From Leeuwenhoekiella parthenopeia (GTDB lineage Bacteria > Bacteroidota > Bacteroidia > Flavobacteriales > Flavobacteriaceae), in NCBI RefSeq assembly GCF_020782115.1, contig NZ_JAJGMW010000005.1, positions 62,001-126,000 on the forward strand: DNA of 64,000 bases, in the 5' to 3' direction. Both the position numbers and the translations under genes were made by a program. Positions 1 to 8,584 of the stretch are shown here, one piece after another; within the stretch, counting starts at the first letter, position 1, and each line of letters opens with the position of its first letter. The notes under the pieces are model-generated. The model saw nothing but the letters and a program-made list of their open reading frames with translations, ran no database searches and was not told where the DNA came from.

Positions 1-2
1 GG

Positions 3-353
3 GTTTTCTTTAAAACAGAGAATCCTAAAAAAACAACAGCCTGGTATGAAAAACACCTGGGTTTAAATACAAATCCCTACGGGGCAACTTTTGACTGGTA
101 TCAGGAACAAGATTCTAATACAAAAGCTCAAACACAATGGACTCCTTTTAAAAAAACATCAGATTATTTTGGATCTTCAGGGCAGGATTTTATGATTAAT
201 TATCGGGTTGAAAATCTTGAAGAACTTGTAAAACAGCTTAGAGAGGAAGGTGTTGAAATTGTTGATAAGATAGAAACCTATGACTACGGAAAATTCATTC
301 ATATCCTGGACGGAGATGGAAATAAAGTTCAGCTGTGGGAACCTATAGATTAG
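3..353 (+). CDS. VOC/glyoxalase-family protein, 3' part
   Basis: This open frame enters from the left edge and ends at a TAG, giving 116 residues with no start in the window. The readable protein contains AWYEKHLGL near its beginning and DPDGN-like text (LDGDGNKVQLWEP) at its end. These are the hallmarks of the vicinal-oxygen-chelate fold: a paired beta-alpha module that ends in a metal-binding Glu before Pro. Members include lactoylglutathione lyases, dioxygenases and resistance proteins, and the substrate cannot be told from this fragment. A strong hairpin terminator follows 15 bases after the stop. Confidence 0.75.
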   Translation, partial: VFFKTENPKKTTAWYEKHLGLNTNPYGATFDWYQEQDSNTKAQTQWTPFKKTSDYFGSSGQDFMINYRVENLEELVKQLREEGVEIVDKIETYDYGKFIHILDGDGNKVQLWEPID

Positions 354-367
354 ATAAAATGATAAAA

Positions 368-398
368 AAATGCCCGCAGGTATCACCTGGGGGCATTT
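368..398 (+). terminator. Rho-independent terminator after the VOC gene
   Basis: AAATGCCC and GGGCATTT form an 8-bp stem. An inner AGGT/ACCT pairing and a three-base loop extend it past a small internal mismatch, and the 3' arm runs into a short T-run. It lies just after the partial VOC gene. Confidence 0.75.
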
Positions 399-399
399 T

Positions 400-840
400 C
401 TAGAATGGCTAATTCAGTTAATACGATTTTGATTATCTCAAAAAACAGCATTAACCGCCGTCCAGCTTAAAATTGCAGTACATACGAATCAAAGTAAACA
501 CTGCATTACCGCAACAATAGTTTTGTAATTTCTGCATCATAGCCTTACAGATTTTACGTTTGATTTTGAGATACAAAAAACCTGAAAAGGTTGCCTGATT
601 GTTGAAAATATTTTTCCTTCTAGGAATTTTTCCGTTTTTTGCCGGATAATTTTAAGTTTTTCTGCTTTTTTACGGAATTTTTCCGATATTTTATAACGCT
701 TTGATTGCTTCCCTAAAAAAGAAATACTACTTTAGCAGCTTGAAAATTGAGGTGCTTTCGCGTCCCTTTGGGTCCGTATTTAGAAAGAAACCTTAAACTA
801 TTAAAAACCCCGGCTTAACGGGTAAAGACTTAAAAATCGT
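400..840. other. 440-base non-coding stretch upstream of recA with inverted repeats
   Basis: No credible gene is visible. TATCTCAAAA at 434-443 is the exact reverse complement of TTTTGAGATA at 564-573, so the two could bound a structured element of about 140 bases. Farther on, GGAATTTTTCCG occurs twice (near 623 and 675), each copy partly palindromic, within a very T-rich tract. The recA promoter should be in here, but no perfect TAnnTTTG element was seen. Confidence 0.45.
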
Positions 841-1851
841 ATGAGTAAAGAACAAGAAGCCAAGTTAAAAGCCCTGAAGCTTACCCTTGATAAAATGGAT
901 AAAACCTATGGTAAGGGTACCGTTATGAAAATGGGCGATAATGCCATTGTAGAAGTTGAAGCGATCTCAACCGGTTCGCTGGGTCTTGACCTGGCTTTGG
1001 GCGTGGGCGGTTTACCTAAAGGGCGTGTTATTGAAATCTACGGTCCTGAATCTTCAGGTAAAACAACGCTGACCTTACATGCTATTGCAGAGTCTCAAAA
1101 AAAGGGAGGTATTGCTGCTTTTATTGATGCAGAACACGCTTTTGACCGTTTTTATGCGGAAAAACTGGGTGTAGATATTGAAAACCTAATCATCTCTCAA
1201 CCCGATAACGGGGAGCAGGCTCTTGAAATTACCGATAACCTCATCCGTTCGGGAGCTATTGATATTATAGTAGTCGACTCGGTTGCAGCCCTGACGCCCA
1301 AAAGTGAAATTGAAGGCGAAATGGGAGATTCTAAAATGGGACTTCACGCCCGTTTGATGTCTCAGGCACTGCGTAAACTTACCGGCTCTATCAGCAAAAC
1401 CAATTGTACAGTGATTTTCATCAACCAGTTGCGAGAGAAAATCGGGGTAATGTTTGGAAACCCGGAGACTACAACCGGTGGTAATGCGCTTAAATTCTAT
1501 GCTTCGGTACGTCTTGATATACGTCGTTCTACGCAGATTAAAGATGCAAACGGTGAAATACAGGGTAATAAAACCCGTGTTAAAGTGGTGAAAAATAAAG
1601 TTGCGCCACCTTTCCGCCAGGCAGAATTTGACATTATGTATGGGGAAGGAATCTCAAAAGTTGGCGAAATCCTTGACATTGGTGTTGATTATGAAATTAT
1701 CAAGAAAAGCGGCTCGTGGTTTAGCTATGAAGACACCAAACTGGGCCAGGGCCGCGATGCGGTAAAAGCTATTTTAAAAGACAATCCGGATCTTTTGGAA
1801 GAACTTGAGACCAAAATCAAAGAGGCCATTAAGCTTGCAAATCAGGCATAG
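841..1851 (+). CDS. recA: Recombinase RecA
   Basis: This is the RecA ATPase (336 residues), which coats single-stranded DNA, drives strand exchange in recombinational repair and triggers LexA-type cleavage. The Walker A motif GPESSGKT lies at residues 68-75 and the Walker B strand DIIVVD at about 141-146. The DNA-binding loop L2 with [20 protein letters not shown] spans about residues 195-214. The length matches the compact Bacteroidota RecA, with a short C-terminal tail. The gene is monocistronic by spacing, with a long upstream non-coding region and a separate lipoprotein gene 65 bases downstream. Confidence 0.99.
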   Translation: MSKEQEAKLKALKLTLDKMDKTYGKGTVMKMGDNAIVEVEAISTGSLGLDLALGVGGLPKGRVIEIYGPESSGKTTLTLHAIAESQKKGGIAAFIDAEHAFDRFYAEKLGVDIENLIISQPDNGEQALEITDNLIRSGAIDIIVVDSVAALTPKSEIEGEMGDSKMGLHARLMSQALRKLTGSISKTNCTVIFINQLREKIGVMFGNPETTTGGNALKFYASVRLDIRRSTQIKDANGEIQGNKTRVKVVKNKVAPPFRQAEFDIMYGEGISKVGEILDIGVDYEIIKKSGSWFSYEDTKLGQGRDAVKAILKDNPDLLEELETKIKEAIKLANQA

Positions 1852-1916
1852 CCGAAAAAAAAATAGCTCTAACGCAACCTTTTTCATCTTTAGGTATCTA
1901 CCAGGTAAATATTTAA

Positions 1917-2330
1917 ATGATGAAAAAGGTTTTTTTAATTTTAGGACTATTAGCATTAGTCACCTCCTGCTCTCTTGATGATGACCGTGTAGAGCTTAGT
2001 TATGAATTACAACCCGTAGTTGATTATGAGTTGCCCGATACGCTGGTTTGGGGTCAGCGCTATAATTTTAAAATACGCTACATCTCCCCCAGCTCCTGCA
2101 ACTACTTTTACGACTTTGACTACGCGCGTCGTGACAGCACTCGTTTTATTTATATTTTTGAAGGGGTTTACGAAGAGGAAACCTGTACCGACACCCCTAC
2201 AGACACCGTTCCTGTTTACCTGCCTTTTGAAACCCGCTACAATTACGATTACATCTTTAAGTTTTACGCAGGTAAGGATGAAAATGGTGAGGATATTTTT
2301 ATAACAGACACGATACCTGTAAAAGGTTAA
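1917..2330 (+). CDS. Small lipoprotein of unknown function
   Basis: This is a 137-residue protein whose N-terminus is a lipoprotein signal: two Met-Lys-rich residues, a hydrophobic stretch, then the lipobox VTSC with the lipidated Cys at residue 18. An acidic SLDDD follows, which fits outer-membrane sorting or surface export in Bacteroidota. The mature part is rich in Tyr, Phe, Asp and Thr and holds two further Cys (near residues 61 and 89) that could form a disulfide. I do not recognise the family. It sits 21 bases before the sigma-factor gene on the same strand, so it may share its transcript and serve an envelope-stress role. Either of two adjacent ATG codons could be the start. Confidence 0.75.
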   Translation: MMKKVFLILGLLALVTSCSLDDDRVELSYELQPVVDYELPDTLVWGQRYNFKIRYISPSSCNYFYDFDYARRDSTRFIYIFEGVYEEETCTDTPTDTVPVYLPFETRYNYDYIFKFYAGKDENGEDIFITDTIPVKG

Positions 2331-2351
2331 CGGTTTAAACACGCAACTAAT

Positions 2352-2888
2352 GTGAGTCTGGACGAACTCATCGCCAAATGCATTAAAAAAGATTCAAAGG
2401 CACAGGAACAGTTGTATACGCGCTACGCGAACACACTGTTCTCTGTGTCTTTGAAATATGCCCGTAATTACACAGAGGCCGAAGATATCTTGCAGGATGG
2501 GTTCATTACGATTTTCGAAAAAATCACCCAGTTTAAACACAAAGGCTCGTTTGAAGGCTGGCTGAAGCGTATCGTAATCAATACGGCATTGCAACGCTAC
2601 AGAAAACAACGGGTATTTAATATTGTAAACGAAGAATTAATAGAGCAGGAAGACGTGATCGTCGACGAAGAAGATGTATCACTGCAATTTTTGCTCAAAA
2701 TAGTACAGGAATTACCAGATCGTTACAGATTGGTTTTTAACCTTTATGCGCTAGACGGTTACTCGCATAAGGAAATAGCAACAATGCTGGAGATTAGTGA
2801 AGGAACATCCAAATCAAACCTGGCCCGTGCCCGGATGATTTTAAAACAGAAAGTAGAAAGCTTTCAGACCGAATCTAAAACCTCATAA
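2352..2888 (+). CDS. ECF-type RNA polymerase sigma factor
   Basis: This 178-residue sigma-70 family protein of the ECF type directs RNA polymerase to alternative promoters. Region 2 covers about residues 20-90 (AEDILQDGFITIFEKI, then GSFEGWLKRIVINTALQRYRK). Region 4, a helix-turn-helix, covers about 115-170 (LPDRYRLVFNLYALDGYSHKEIA, ISEGTSKSNLARAR). Regions 1 and 3 are absent, as expected of ECF factors. The start is GTG; the overlapping ATG two bases before it is out of frame and meets TGA at once. The next gene, 26 bases on, encodes a single-TM protein and is the likely regulatory partner. Confidence 0.93.
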   Translation: MSLDELIAKCIKKDSKAQEQLYTRYANTLFSVSLKYARNYTEAEDILQDGFITIFEKITQFKHKGSFEGWLKRIVINTALQRYRKQRVFNIVNEELIEQEDVIVDEEDVSLQFLLKIVQELPDRYRLVFNLYALDGYSHKEIATMLEISEGTSKSNLARARMILKQKVESFQTESKTS

Positions 2889-2914
2889 AGCATGAATACA
2901 AGATTTTTCACCCC

Positions 2915-4366
2915 GTGAAAGAAAAGAAAAACATAGACAGACTGTTTCAGGAGAAGTTTAAAGACTTTGAAGCACAACCCGCCCCTCACGTTTGGGAGTC
3001 TATCGCTGCGCGTGAAAAACAAAAACGCAAGCGTGTCATTCCGTTATGGATAAAACTGGGCGGTGTTGCAGCAGTGCTGGCTTTACTGCTTCTTGGCGGA
3101 AACTTTTTTGAGATCAACAACCCAAATGACGATCAACAACCTAAACTGGTTCAGGAAGAAAAGCCCCAAAACAACACAGAAGTTAATACAGATTCAGAGG
3201 AGACCAATAACGCTGTGGTTGAAGCATCAGAACAAGACGATACTTCAGCAAAAACAAACAGCTCTTTAAGTACTTCGGGTCAATCCCAAATCGCTGAAGA
3301 AAACGTCCCGGAACAAAACAGGAGCGCTAAGCGTAATTCTCATACTTCTAAAAAGAATAGTGGGGCTTTCGCCTTTTCGCAAAGCGAAAAAATAAAGACA
3401 AGGCCTACAGATTCCAATACTCCGCAAGGCGTTACAGCTAAAACTGAAGATAGCCGGCCTGATACTTCCCAAACTAATTTGGAGAAAGAAGGTATTGCTG
3501 CAAACACAGATGAAGAAGCAGCGCAGGAGGAAAAAGCTGCTGCTGTTCAGGATCCCGATGAATTGCTGCGCCTGGCCAATCAGGAAGAAGCAATAGCCGA
3601 TACCGATGAAGAATCAGAAAACAGCAAGTCTGCGCGCTGGGGTATCGCTCCCATAGTCGCTCCCGTTTATTATGGAGATTTTGGAGGTTCGGGTATTGAC
3701 CCCCAATTTGCAGATAATGCAAAACGAGGAGATATCAACCTGAGCTACGGGGTGCAGGTCAGTTATGCCCTCAATGACAAGTTTAAGCTTCGGGCAGGGA
3801 TAAATCGCGTTGATTTAGGCTATCGTACCGAGCAGGTGGCCTTTTCGCCAAGTATTCAGGCTAATGCGCTTCGCAGTGTTGATTATAATAAGAGTGCTTC
3901 GCAAGTGCAGGTATCCACTTTTAACAACAGGGAAGATGTCTCCAATTCAATTCCCAATGCTCCCGTTTCAGAAGAATTTGCAGCCAGCAATTTTGCAAGT
4001 CCGTCAAGCACCCTGCGCCAGCAACTGGGCTATATCGAAGTTCCTCTTGAGGCCGAATATGCCCTGATTGATAAAAAAATTGGCATGCAGATCATTGGAG
4101 GTTTCAGCACGCTTTTCCTGAATGACGATTCGGTCATTTTAGAAGAAGGTTCGCGCTTTTCTACCGAATTAGGTTCATCAAACAGCCTAAACAACACCAG
4201 TTTTAGCACCAATATAGGTCTGGGATTTGACTACCGCATTACTCCCACACTGGAGTTTAATCTGGAACCCATGTTTAAATATCAGCTGAACGCCTACACC
4301 AATGGTGTGAGTGACTTTAAACCTTATTATATGGGTATTTATACCGGTATCAACCTGAAATTTTAA
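2915..4366 (+). CDS. Sigma-linked single-TM protein with C-terminal beta-barrel-like domain
   Basis: This 483-residue protein directly follows the ECF sigma gene. The first 40 or so residues are charged and contain VWESIAAREKQKRKR, then a hydrophobic segment spans about 47-63, the layout of an anti-sigma factor. A low-complexity Gln/Glu/Asn/Ser linker runs to about residue 235. The rest alternates aromatic and polar residues and ends in Phe (GINLKF), resembling an outer-membrane beta-barrel of the PorT/OmpA-barrel type. I infer that the N-terminus may hold the sigma factor at the inner membrane; the barrel assignment is by composition. The start is GTG. Confidence 0.75.
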   Translation: MKEKKNIDRLFQEKFKDFEAQPAPHVWESIAAREKQKRKRVIPLWIKLGGVAAVLALLLLGGNFFEINNPNDDQQPKLVQEEKPQNNTEVNTDSEETNNAVVEASEQDDTSAKTNSSLSTSGQSQIAEENVPEQNRSAKRNSHTSKKNSGAFAFSQSEKIKTRPTDSNTPQGVTAKTEDSRPDTSQTNLEKEGIAANTDEEAAQEEKAAAVQDPDELLRLANQEEAIADTDEESENSKSARWGIAPIVAPVYYGDFGGSGIDPQFADNAKRGDINLSYGVQVSYALNDKFKLRAGINRVDLGYRTEQVAFSPSIQANALRSVDYNKSASQVQVSTFNNREDVSNSIPNAPVSEEFAASNFASPSSTLRQQLGYIEVPLEAEYALIDKKIGMQIIGGFSTLFLNDDSVILEEGSRFSTELGSSNSLNNTSFSTNIGLGFDYRITPTLEFNLEPMFKYQLNAYTNGVSDFKPYYMGIYTGINLKF

Positions 4367-4430
4367 GCACTGAAAAAGAAAAATGGACTTTTTTTGTTGG
4401 TTAGGTTGGTTATCGTGTAGACGGTAACCT

Positions 4431-4462
4431 AAAAGGCTGCCTGGGTAGAGGCAGCCTTTTTT
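4431..4462 (+). terminator. Intrinsic terminator, sigma/anti-sigma operon
   Basis: AAAAGGCTGCCT and AGGCAGCCTTTT form a perfect 12-bp stem around the six-base loop GGGTAG, followed by a T-run. It lies between the convergent genes for the sigma-linked protein and plsC, and the A-run before it lets it work for both strands. Confidence 0.9.
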
Positions 4463-4474
4463 AGTTGGTAATCT

Positions 4475-5239
4475 TTAGCCCTTTATCGCATCTGGCGTTG
4501 TTTGGTCTTTCAGCAACTCGCTGTGAATCGCTTTAAAAGCCTGATCCCGCAGTTCACGACGATCGCCGGGTTCTTTACCTTCGGTTTCTATAAAAGGCAA
4601 AATCTTTACACGCATCACACCCGGTGATCCAGTGAAGAAATTATAGGAAAAACGCTTCTTGTTGTCATAAAAAACCATTGGCACAATGGGGACCTGATGA
4701 TCTATAGCCAGTCTAAATGCACCATCTTTAAATGAATCCAAAACCACAGACGTGTCGTCGGGCACGCCTCCTTCAGGAAAAATACAGATACTCAAACCCT
4801 GTCTAAGCCGTTTTTGGGCACTTTCAAAAACAGCAAGCCGGCTTTTTGGGTCTCCCCGGTCAACCAGAATACAGGTTTGTTTGTAGAAATATCCAAAGAT
4901 GGGAAATCTGGCCAACTCCTGCTTTCCTACAAACACAAAAGGATTACGCACCGTATGCAGCATCAGCATAATGTCTGCCATTGAAGTGTGATTGGCAATA
5001 TACATATAGCTCTTTCCGGGTTCGGTTTTCTCAAGCCGCTCAATTTTTGGCCAAAAACCCATGCCAAATAAGATGATACGAGCCCAAAAACGCGCCAGTC
5101 TAAAGAAAAACGGATACCACGAATCTTTTGCAACCGATATTAGCAGGATGGGAAACAAAATCAAAATAGGAACAATGAGAATGATGTAAAACCAAATGCG
5201 CCAAAGCAAAATCAATATCTTACGCAAGATGTTTATCAT
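4475..5239 (-). CDS. plsC: 1-acyl-sn-glycerol-3-phosphate acyltransferase (PlsC family)
   Basis: This membrane enzyme adds the second acyl chain to lysophosphatidic acid in phospholipid synthesis. The 254 residues begin with a long hydrophobic N-terminus (about 8-36). The catalytic HX4D box NHTSMAD is at 83-89 and the substrate-binding FPEGG is at 154-158, both diagnostic of the family. Length is normal. The gene is convergent with the sigma operon, sharing its bidirectional terminator, and divergent from trpS. A TAnnTTTG element on its strand lies at 5286-5293. Related PlsC-like acyltransferases can act on ornithine lipids, so the exact acceptor is inferred. Confidence 0.92.
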   Translation of the reverse strand: MINILRKILILLWRIWFYIILIVPILILFPILLISVAKDSWYPFFFRLARFWARIILFGMGFWPKIERLEKTEPGKSYMYIANHTSMADIMLMLHTVRNPFVFVGKQELARFPIFGYFYKQTCILVDRGDPKSRLAVFESAQKRLRQGLSICIFPEGGVPDDTSVVLDSFKDGAFRLAIDHQVPIVPMVFYDNKKRFSYNFFTGSPGVMRVKILPFIETEGKEPGDRRELRDQAFKAIHSELLKDQTTPDAIKG

Positions 5240-5285
5240 TCCGGTTTAGTTGAATTAGTTACTTTTTTTGAGGTTTTGTCCCTGT

Positions 5286-5293
5286 CAAAAATA
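5286..5293 (-). promoter_or_regulatory. Candidate -7 element for plsC
   Basis: Read on the minus strand this is TATTTTTG, matching the Bacteroidota -7 consensus TAnnTTTG, about 47 bases before the plsC start. No clear TTG -33 partner is seen. Confidence 0.4.
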
Positions 5294-5327
5294 GACATTT
5301 TAAAAAGAGTTAATCGGTCAAAAGGGG

Positions 5328-5335
5328 TAACTTTG
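5328..5335 (+). promoter_or_regulatory. Candidate -7 element for trpS
   Basis: TAACTTTG matches TAnnTTTG exactly and ends 20 bases before the trpS ATG. It faces away from the plsC element, forming a divergent promoter region. Confidence 0.45.
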
Positions 5336-5355
5336 TGTCAAATTAAAATTAAGGA

Positions 5356-6324
5356 ATGTCACGAATTTTAACCGGTGTTCAAAGTACAGGCACACCGCAT
5401 TTAGGTAATTTGCTGGGCGCGATTATCCCTGCAATCACAATGGCAAATGACTCCAAAAACGAGTCTTTTTTGTTTATAGCAAATCTGCATACACTTACTC
5501 AGATCAAAGAAGCTTCGGTCTTAAAAGAGAATACCTACTCGGTTGCCGCAGCCTGGCTTGCTTTTGGTCTTGATATTGAAAAAACCGTTTTTTACCGTCA
5601 AAGTGACGTTCCCCAAACCACAGAACTTGCGTGGTATCTGAGCTGCTTTTTCCCATACCAGCGTCTCACCCTCGCCCATTCGTTTAAAGACAAATCAGAC
5701 CGGCTTGCCGATGTAAATTCGGGACTGTTTACCTACCCGATGCTTATGGCGGCAGATATCTTGTTGTATGATGCTGAATTTGTTCCGGTAGGAAAAGATC
5801 AATTACAACATATTGAAATGACCCGGGATGTAGCTTCCCGTTTTCACGCACAGATGGGTGAAACCTTTGTCATGCCCGAAGCTAAAATCGAAGAGAACAC
5901 CAAATACATTCCCGGGACTGACGGCGAAAAAATGAGCAAGTCCCGCGACAATTACATCAACCTCTTTTTGCCCGATAAGCAATTGAGAAAACAGGTGATG
6001 GGTATTCAGACAGACAGCACGCCTCTTGAAGAACCTAAAAATCCCGATACCTGTAATGTTTTCAATCTGTACAAAGTGATTGCTTCAGAAGCCGAAGTTG
6101 CTCAGATGCGTCAGAATTATTTAGGCGGAAACTACGGGTATGGTCATGCAAAACAAGCCTTGTATGAGCTTTTGGTGGAAAAATATGCTAAGGAGCGCGA
6201 AGCCTATTCCTATTATATGAATAATCTGGAAGAAGTAGATGCGGCTCTCGAAAAAGGAGCAGAAAAAGCCCGTGAAGTCGCAAACGGAGTTTTAAATCGC
6301 GTACGCGAAAAGCTGGGTTACTAG
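5356..6324 (+). CDS. trpS: Tryptophanyl-tRNA synthetase
   Basis: This is a class I aminoacyl-tRNA synthetase that charges tRNA-Trp. The 322 residues match the usual length of bacterial TrpRS. The HIGH-like signature TGTPHLGN is at 11-18 and KMSKS at 192-196, together with the class-typical AADILLYDAEFVPVGKDQ region before it. The gene stands alone on this strand with its own -7 element. Its TAG overlaps the stop codon of the convergent dprA by four bases, leaving no room for a terminator between them. Confidence 0.98.
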   Translation: MSRILTGVQSTGTPHLGNLLGAIIPAITMANDSKNESFLFIANLHTLTQIKEASVLKENTYSVAAAWLAFGLDIEKTVFYRQSDVPQTTELAWYLSCFFPYQRLTLAHSFKDKSDRLADVNSGLFTYPMLMAADILLYDAEFVPVGKDQLQHIEMTRDVASRFHAQMGETFVMPEAKIEENTKYIPGTDGEKMSKSRDNYINLFLPDKQLRKQVMGIQTDSTPLEEPKNPDTCNVFNLYKVIASEAEVAQMRQNYLGGNYGYGHAKQALYELLVEKYAKEREAYSYYMNNLEEVDAALEKGAEKAREVANGVLNRVREKLGY

Positions 6325-7421
6325 GTCAATTCAAACAGCTTTCCCGGAAGCGGTCGGACCACGCCTTTGAGTTCCATATTCAAAAGCAGGGAGGCTGTTT
6401 TAAAGGTAGGCAAACCGCAGTTTAAGGCAATCAGATCGAGTTGCTCCCTTCCGTTAGCAGATAAAAGCCGCCAGATGATCTTTTCCTCTTCGGTAAGTTC
6501 AACAAAAAGTTGCTTTTGAACCGGCTTGAAGACTTCCTCGGGTTGCCAGTTTAAATGATAAACGAGGTCTGCTGCACTGGTAATCAATTGCGCCTTTTGG
6601 GTTTTGATCAAATTATTACAGCCTACACTTTGAATATCTTCAGGCCTGCCGGGAACTGCAAAAACATCCCGGTTGTAGGAATTGGCAATTTCTGCCGTGA
6701 CCAGAGAACCTCCTTTTTCGGCACTTTCGACAACCAGAGTAGCTTCGGCTAAACCGGCAATAATGCGGTTGCGTCGTAAAAAATTAGTTCGGTCAAAAGC
6801 ATCAGAGCTCCAGAAATCGGTAATAAAAGCACCCTGTCGCTCCACCGCCTTTTGGTATTTAGCATGTATTTTTGGATACAGCTGATTAAGACCATGAGCC
6901 AGAACAGCAAGCGTTTCCAGCTCATTATCAAGAGCAGCTGTATGGGCGGCGATATCTACCCCGTATGCAAATCCCGAAACAATCAGGGGTTTTAAAGGTA
7001 CCAGTTCTTCGATAAATTTCCTGATAAACTGCTGGCCGTGGGTAGTTACTTTACGGGTGCCAACGATAGATAGCGTACGTGGATTTTCATAACCCGCGCT
7101 TCCTCTCTTGAATAAAAGAATGGGACCGTCAACACAATGTTTTAAACGCTGGGGATAATCAGCATCCAGAAAACTGCAATACGAGATACCGTTTGCCTCT
7201 ATAAATTTTAATTCTTCTTCAGCTTCAAGTCTGTGGGTTTTATCGAAAAAAGCCTTCAGCCTGAACTCGCCTATGCCGTCAATTTTTAATAAGGTTTCCT
7301 TTTTTTGGCGCAGCACCTGCTCAGCCGAATCAAACCGGCTGATCAATCGCTTTATTGACGTATCCCCCAGATTGGGAATGCGTTGCAGTGTAAGAAATGC
7401 GTGGAGTTCGTCTTGCGTCAT
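6321..7421 (-). CDS. dprA: DNA-processing protein DprA
   Basis: DprA (Smf) protects incoming single-stranded DNA and loads RecA during natural transformation. The 366 residues begin with a helix-hairpin-helix region (IDGIGEFRLKAFFD). The Rossmann-like core follows, with SIVGTRKVTTHG near residue 120 and SGFAYGVDIAAHTAAL, then RNRIIAGLAEATLVVES and GSLVTAEIA, all family signatures. A C-terminal winged-helix region ends the protein. RecA, its partner, is 5 kb away. The stop codon overlaps that of trpS. No other competence gene is seen nearby, so this alone does not show that the strain is transformable. Confidence 0.97.
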   Translation of the reverse strand: MTQDELHAFLTLQRIPNLGDTSIKRLISRFDSAEQVLRQKKETLLKIDGIGEFRLKAFFDKTHRLEAEEELKFIEANGISYCSFLDADYPQRLKHCVDGPILLFKRGSAGYENPRTLSIVGTRKVTTHGQQFIRKFIEELVPLKPLIVSGFAYGVDIAAHTAALDNELETLAVLAHGLNQLYPKIHAKYQKAVERQGAFITDFWSSDAFDRTNFLRRNRIIAGLAEATLVVESAEKGGSLVTAEIANSYNRDVFAVPGRPEDIQSVGCNNLIKTQKAQLITSAADLVYHLNWQPEEVFKPVQKQLFVELTEEEKIIWRLLSANGREQLDLIALNCGLPTFKTASLLLNMELKGVVRPLPGKLFELT

Positions 7422-7550
7422 AAAATAAAGACCGGGCTATTAAGTTTACTGAGGGGGCGCTAAAGAACTTAAACTAAAGGTATTATAAAATTGTTAACAA
7501 ATCACGGTTTATAACTCAAGGCCGCCGTCATTTTTTTATAATTTTACGAC

Positions 7551-8480
7551 ATGCATTTTACAACCTACATCAGCGATTTACTATACCGGTATGAATGTGT
7601 AATCATACCCGGTTTTGGAGCCTTTTTAGGCCATCGCGTTGCAGCGCGACATGACGCAGAAACGCACACCTTTTTCCCGCCTTACAAACGTTTATCGTTT
7701 AACGCCCAGCTAACTCAAAATGATGGCCTGCTGGCAAACTATGCCGCTTCAGCCGAATCGATTAGTTATGCCGAAGCATTGCAGCATGTACAGCATTTTG
7801 CAGCGCGATTGAATGCCGACCTTCAGGCCGGCAACGAGGTGGTTTTTGATAAAATAGGAACCCTGTCGAAGAATGAAGCGGGTAAAATCAATTTTGAACC
7901 TGCGGGTGAGTCTAATTTCCTGACGGAAGCATTTGGTCTTGCTACCTACAGCTTTGATGCGGTAACACGTGCAATACCCGTTGTTGAAGAGCCGGCAGCC
8001 CAACCAAAAGTAGTAACCTTAGAGCAAAAACAGCGCAATTCACCCTGGGTTAAGTATGCTGCAGCAGGTCTGCTTGCTGTAGGCCTTTCGGGTTCACTGG
8101 GATTCATGTACTTTAAAGATATTGCAGATCACAATCTGGCCGAAGAGCAAAAAGCCAAACAGGTGGTAGATCAAACGATCCAGAAAGCCACATTTACGAT
8201 AGAAAATCCGTTACCGGCAGTAACCTTAAACGTGTTTAAACCCAAAGGAAATTATCATCTTGTTGCGGGTGCTTTCCGGGTTCCTGAAAATGCCGAATTA
8301 AAAGTTGAAGAGTTGCGTGAAGCCGGCTATAAAGCCCGGTTAATAGGAACTAACAAATACGGCCTGCATCAGGTGGTTTACGGAAGCTATGCTGATCGCG
8401 ATGAAGCCGCAAAGGCTTTGCGTGAAGTGCGTAATTCAGACAATCCTAATGCCTGGATGTTAGTACAGGAGCTTGACTAA
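7551..8480 (+). CDS. HU-like domain fused to SPOR domain, membrane-anchored
   Basis: This 309-residue protein has three parts. Residues 1-130 resemble the HU/IHF-like fold of the CCDC81-type family (YISDLLYRYECVIIPGFGAFLG, then VVFDKIGTLSKNEAGKINFEP). A transmembrane segment lies at about 169-188. Residues 234-306 form a SPOR domain (YHLVAGAFRVPENAELKVEELREAGY, and VVYGSYADRDEA), which binds denuded septal peptidoglycan. The predicted topology puts the HU-like part in the cytoplasm and SPOR in the periplasm, which could link chromosome or cytosolic factors to the division site. This arrangement recurs in Bacteroidota; its function is not established. A terminator follows 30 bases downstream. 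Confidence 0.88.
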   Translation: MHFTTYISDLLYRYECVIIPGFGAFLGHRVAARHDAETHTFFPPYKRLSFNAQLTQNDGLLANYAASAESISYAEALQHVQHFAARLNADLQAGNEVVFDKIGTLSKNEAGKINFEPAGESNFLTEAFGLATYSFDAVTRAIPVVEEPAAQPKVVTLEQKQRNSPWVKYAAAGLLAVGLSGSLGFMYFKDIADHNLAEEQKAKQVVDQTIQKATFTIENPLPAVTLNVFKPKGNYHLVAGAFRVPENAELKVEELREAGYKARLIGTNKYGLHQVVYGSYADRDEAAKALREVRNSDNPNAWMLVQELD

Positions 8481-8509
8481 GCTTTACCAATACGGAAAAA
8501 ACCTTTTTG

Positions 8510-8535
8510 AAAGCCTCCAACTCGGGGGCTTTTTT
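8510..8535 (+). terminator. Intrinsic terminator after the HU-SPOR gene
   Basis: AAAGCCTCC pairs with GGGGGCTTT (one G-T wobble) around the loop AACTC, followed by a T-run. It rules out a start of the next gene at the in-frame TTG just before it. Confidence 0.8.
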
Positions 8536-8559
8536 AGTCTCTGTTGCTAGTATTCTTCC

Positions 8560-8567
8560 TATTTTTG
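8560..8567 (+). promoter_or_regulatory. Candidate -7 element for the thioesterase
   Basis: TATTTTTG matches TAnnTTTG, 17 bases before the chosen ATG and just after the preceding terminator. The position supports the ATG at 8585 as the true start. Confidence 0.45.
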
Positions 8568-8584
8568 CCGAAAATAAAAGCTTG

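Noticed and set aside
8507-8584. Extended N-terminus of the thioesterase from a TTG
   Set aside because: The extension includes a terminator hairpin and a -7 element, and gives a signal-like stretch not seen in this family.
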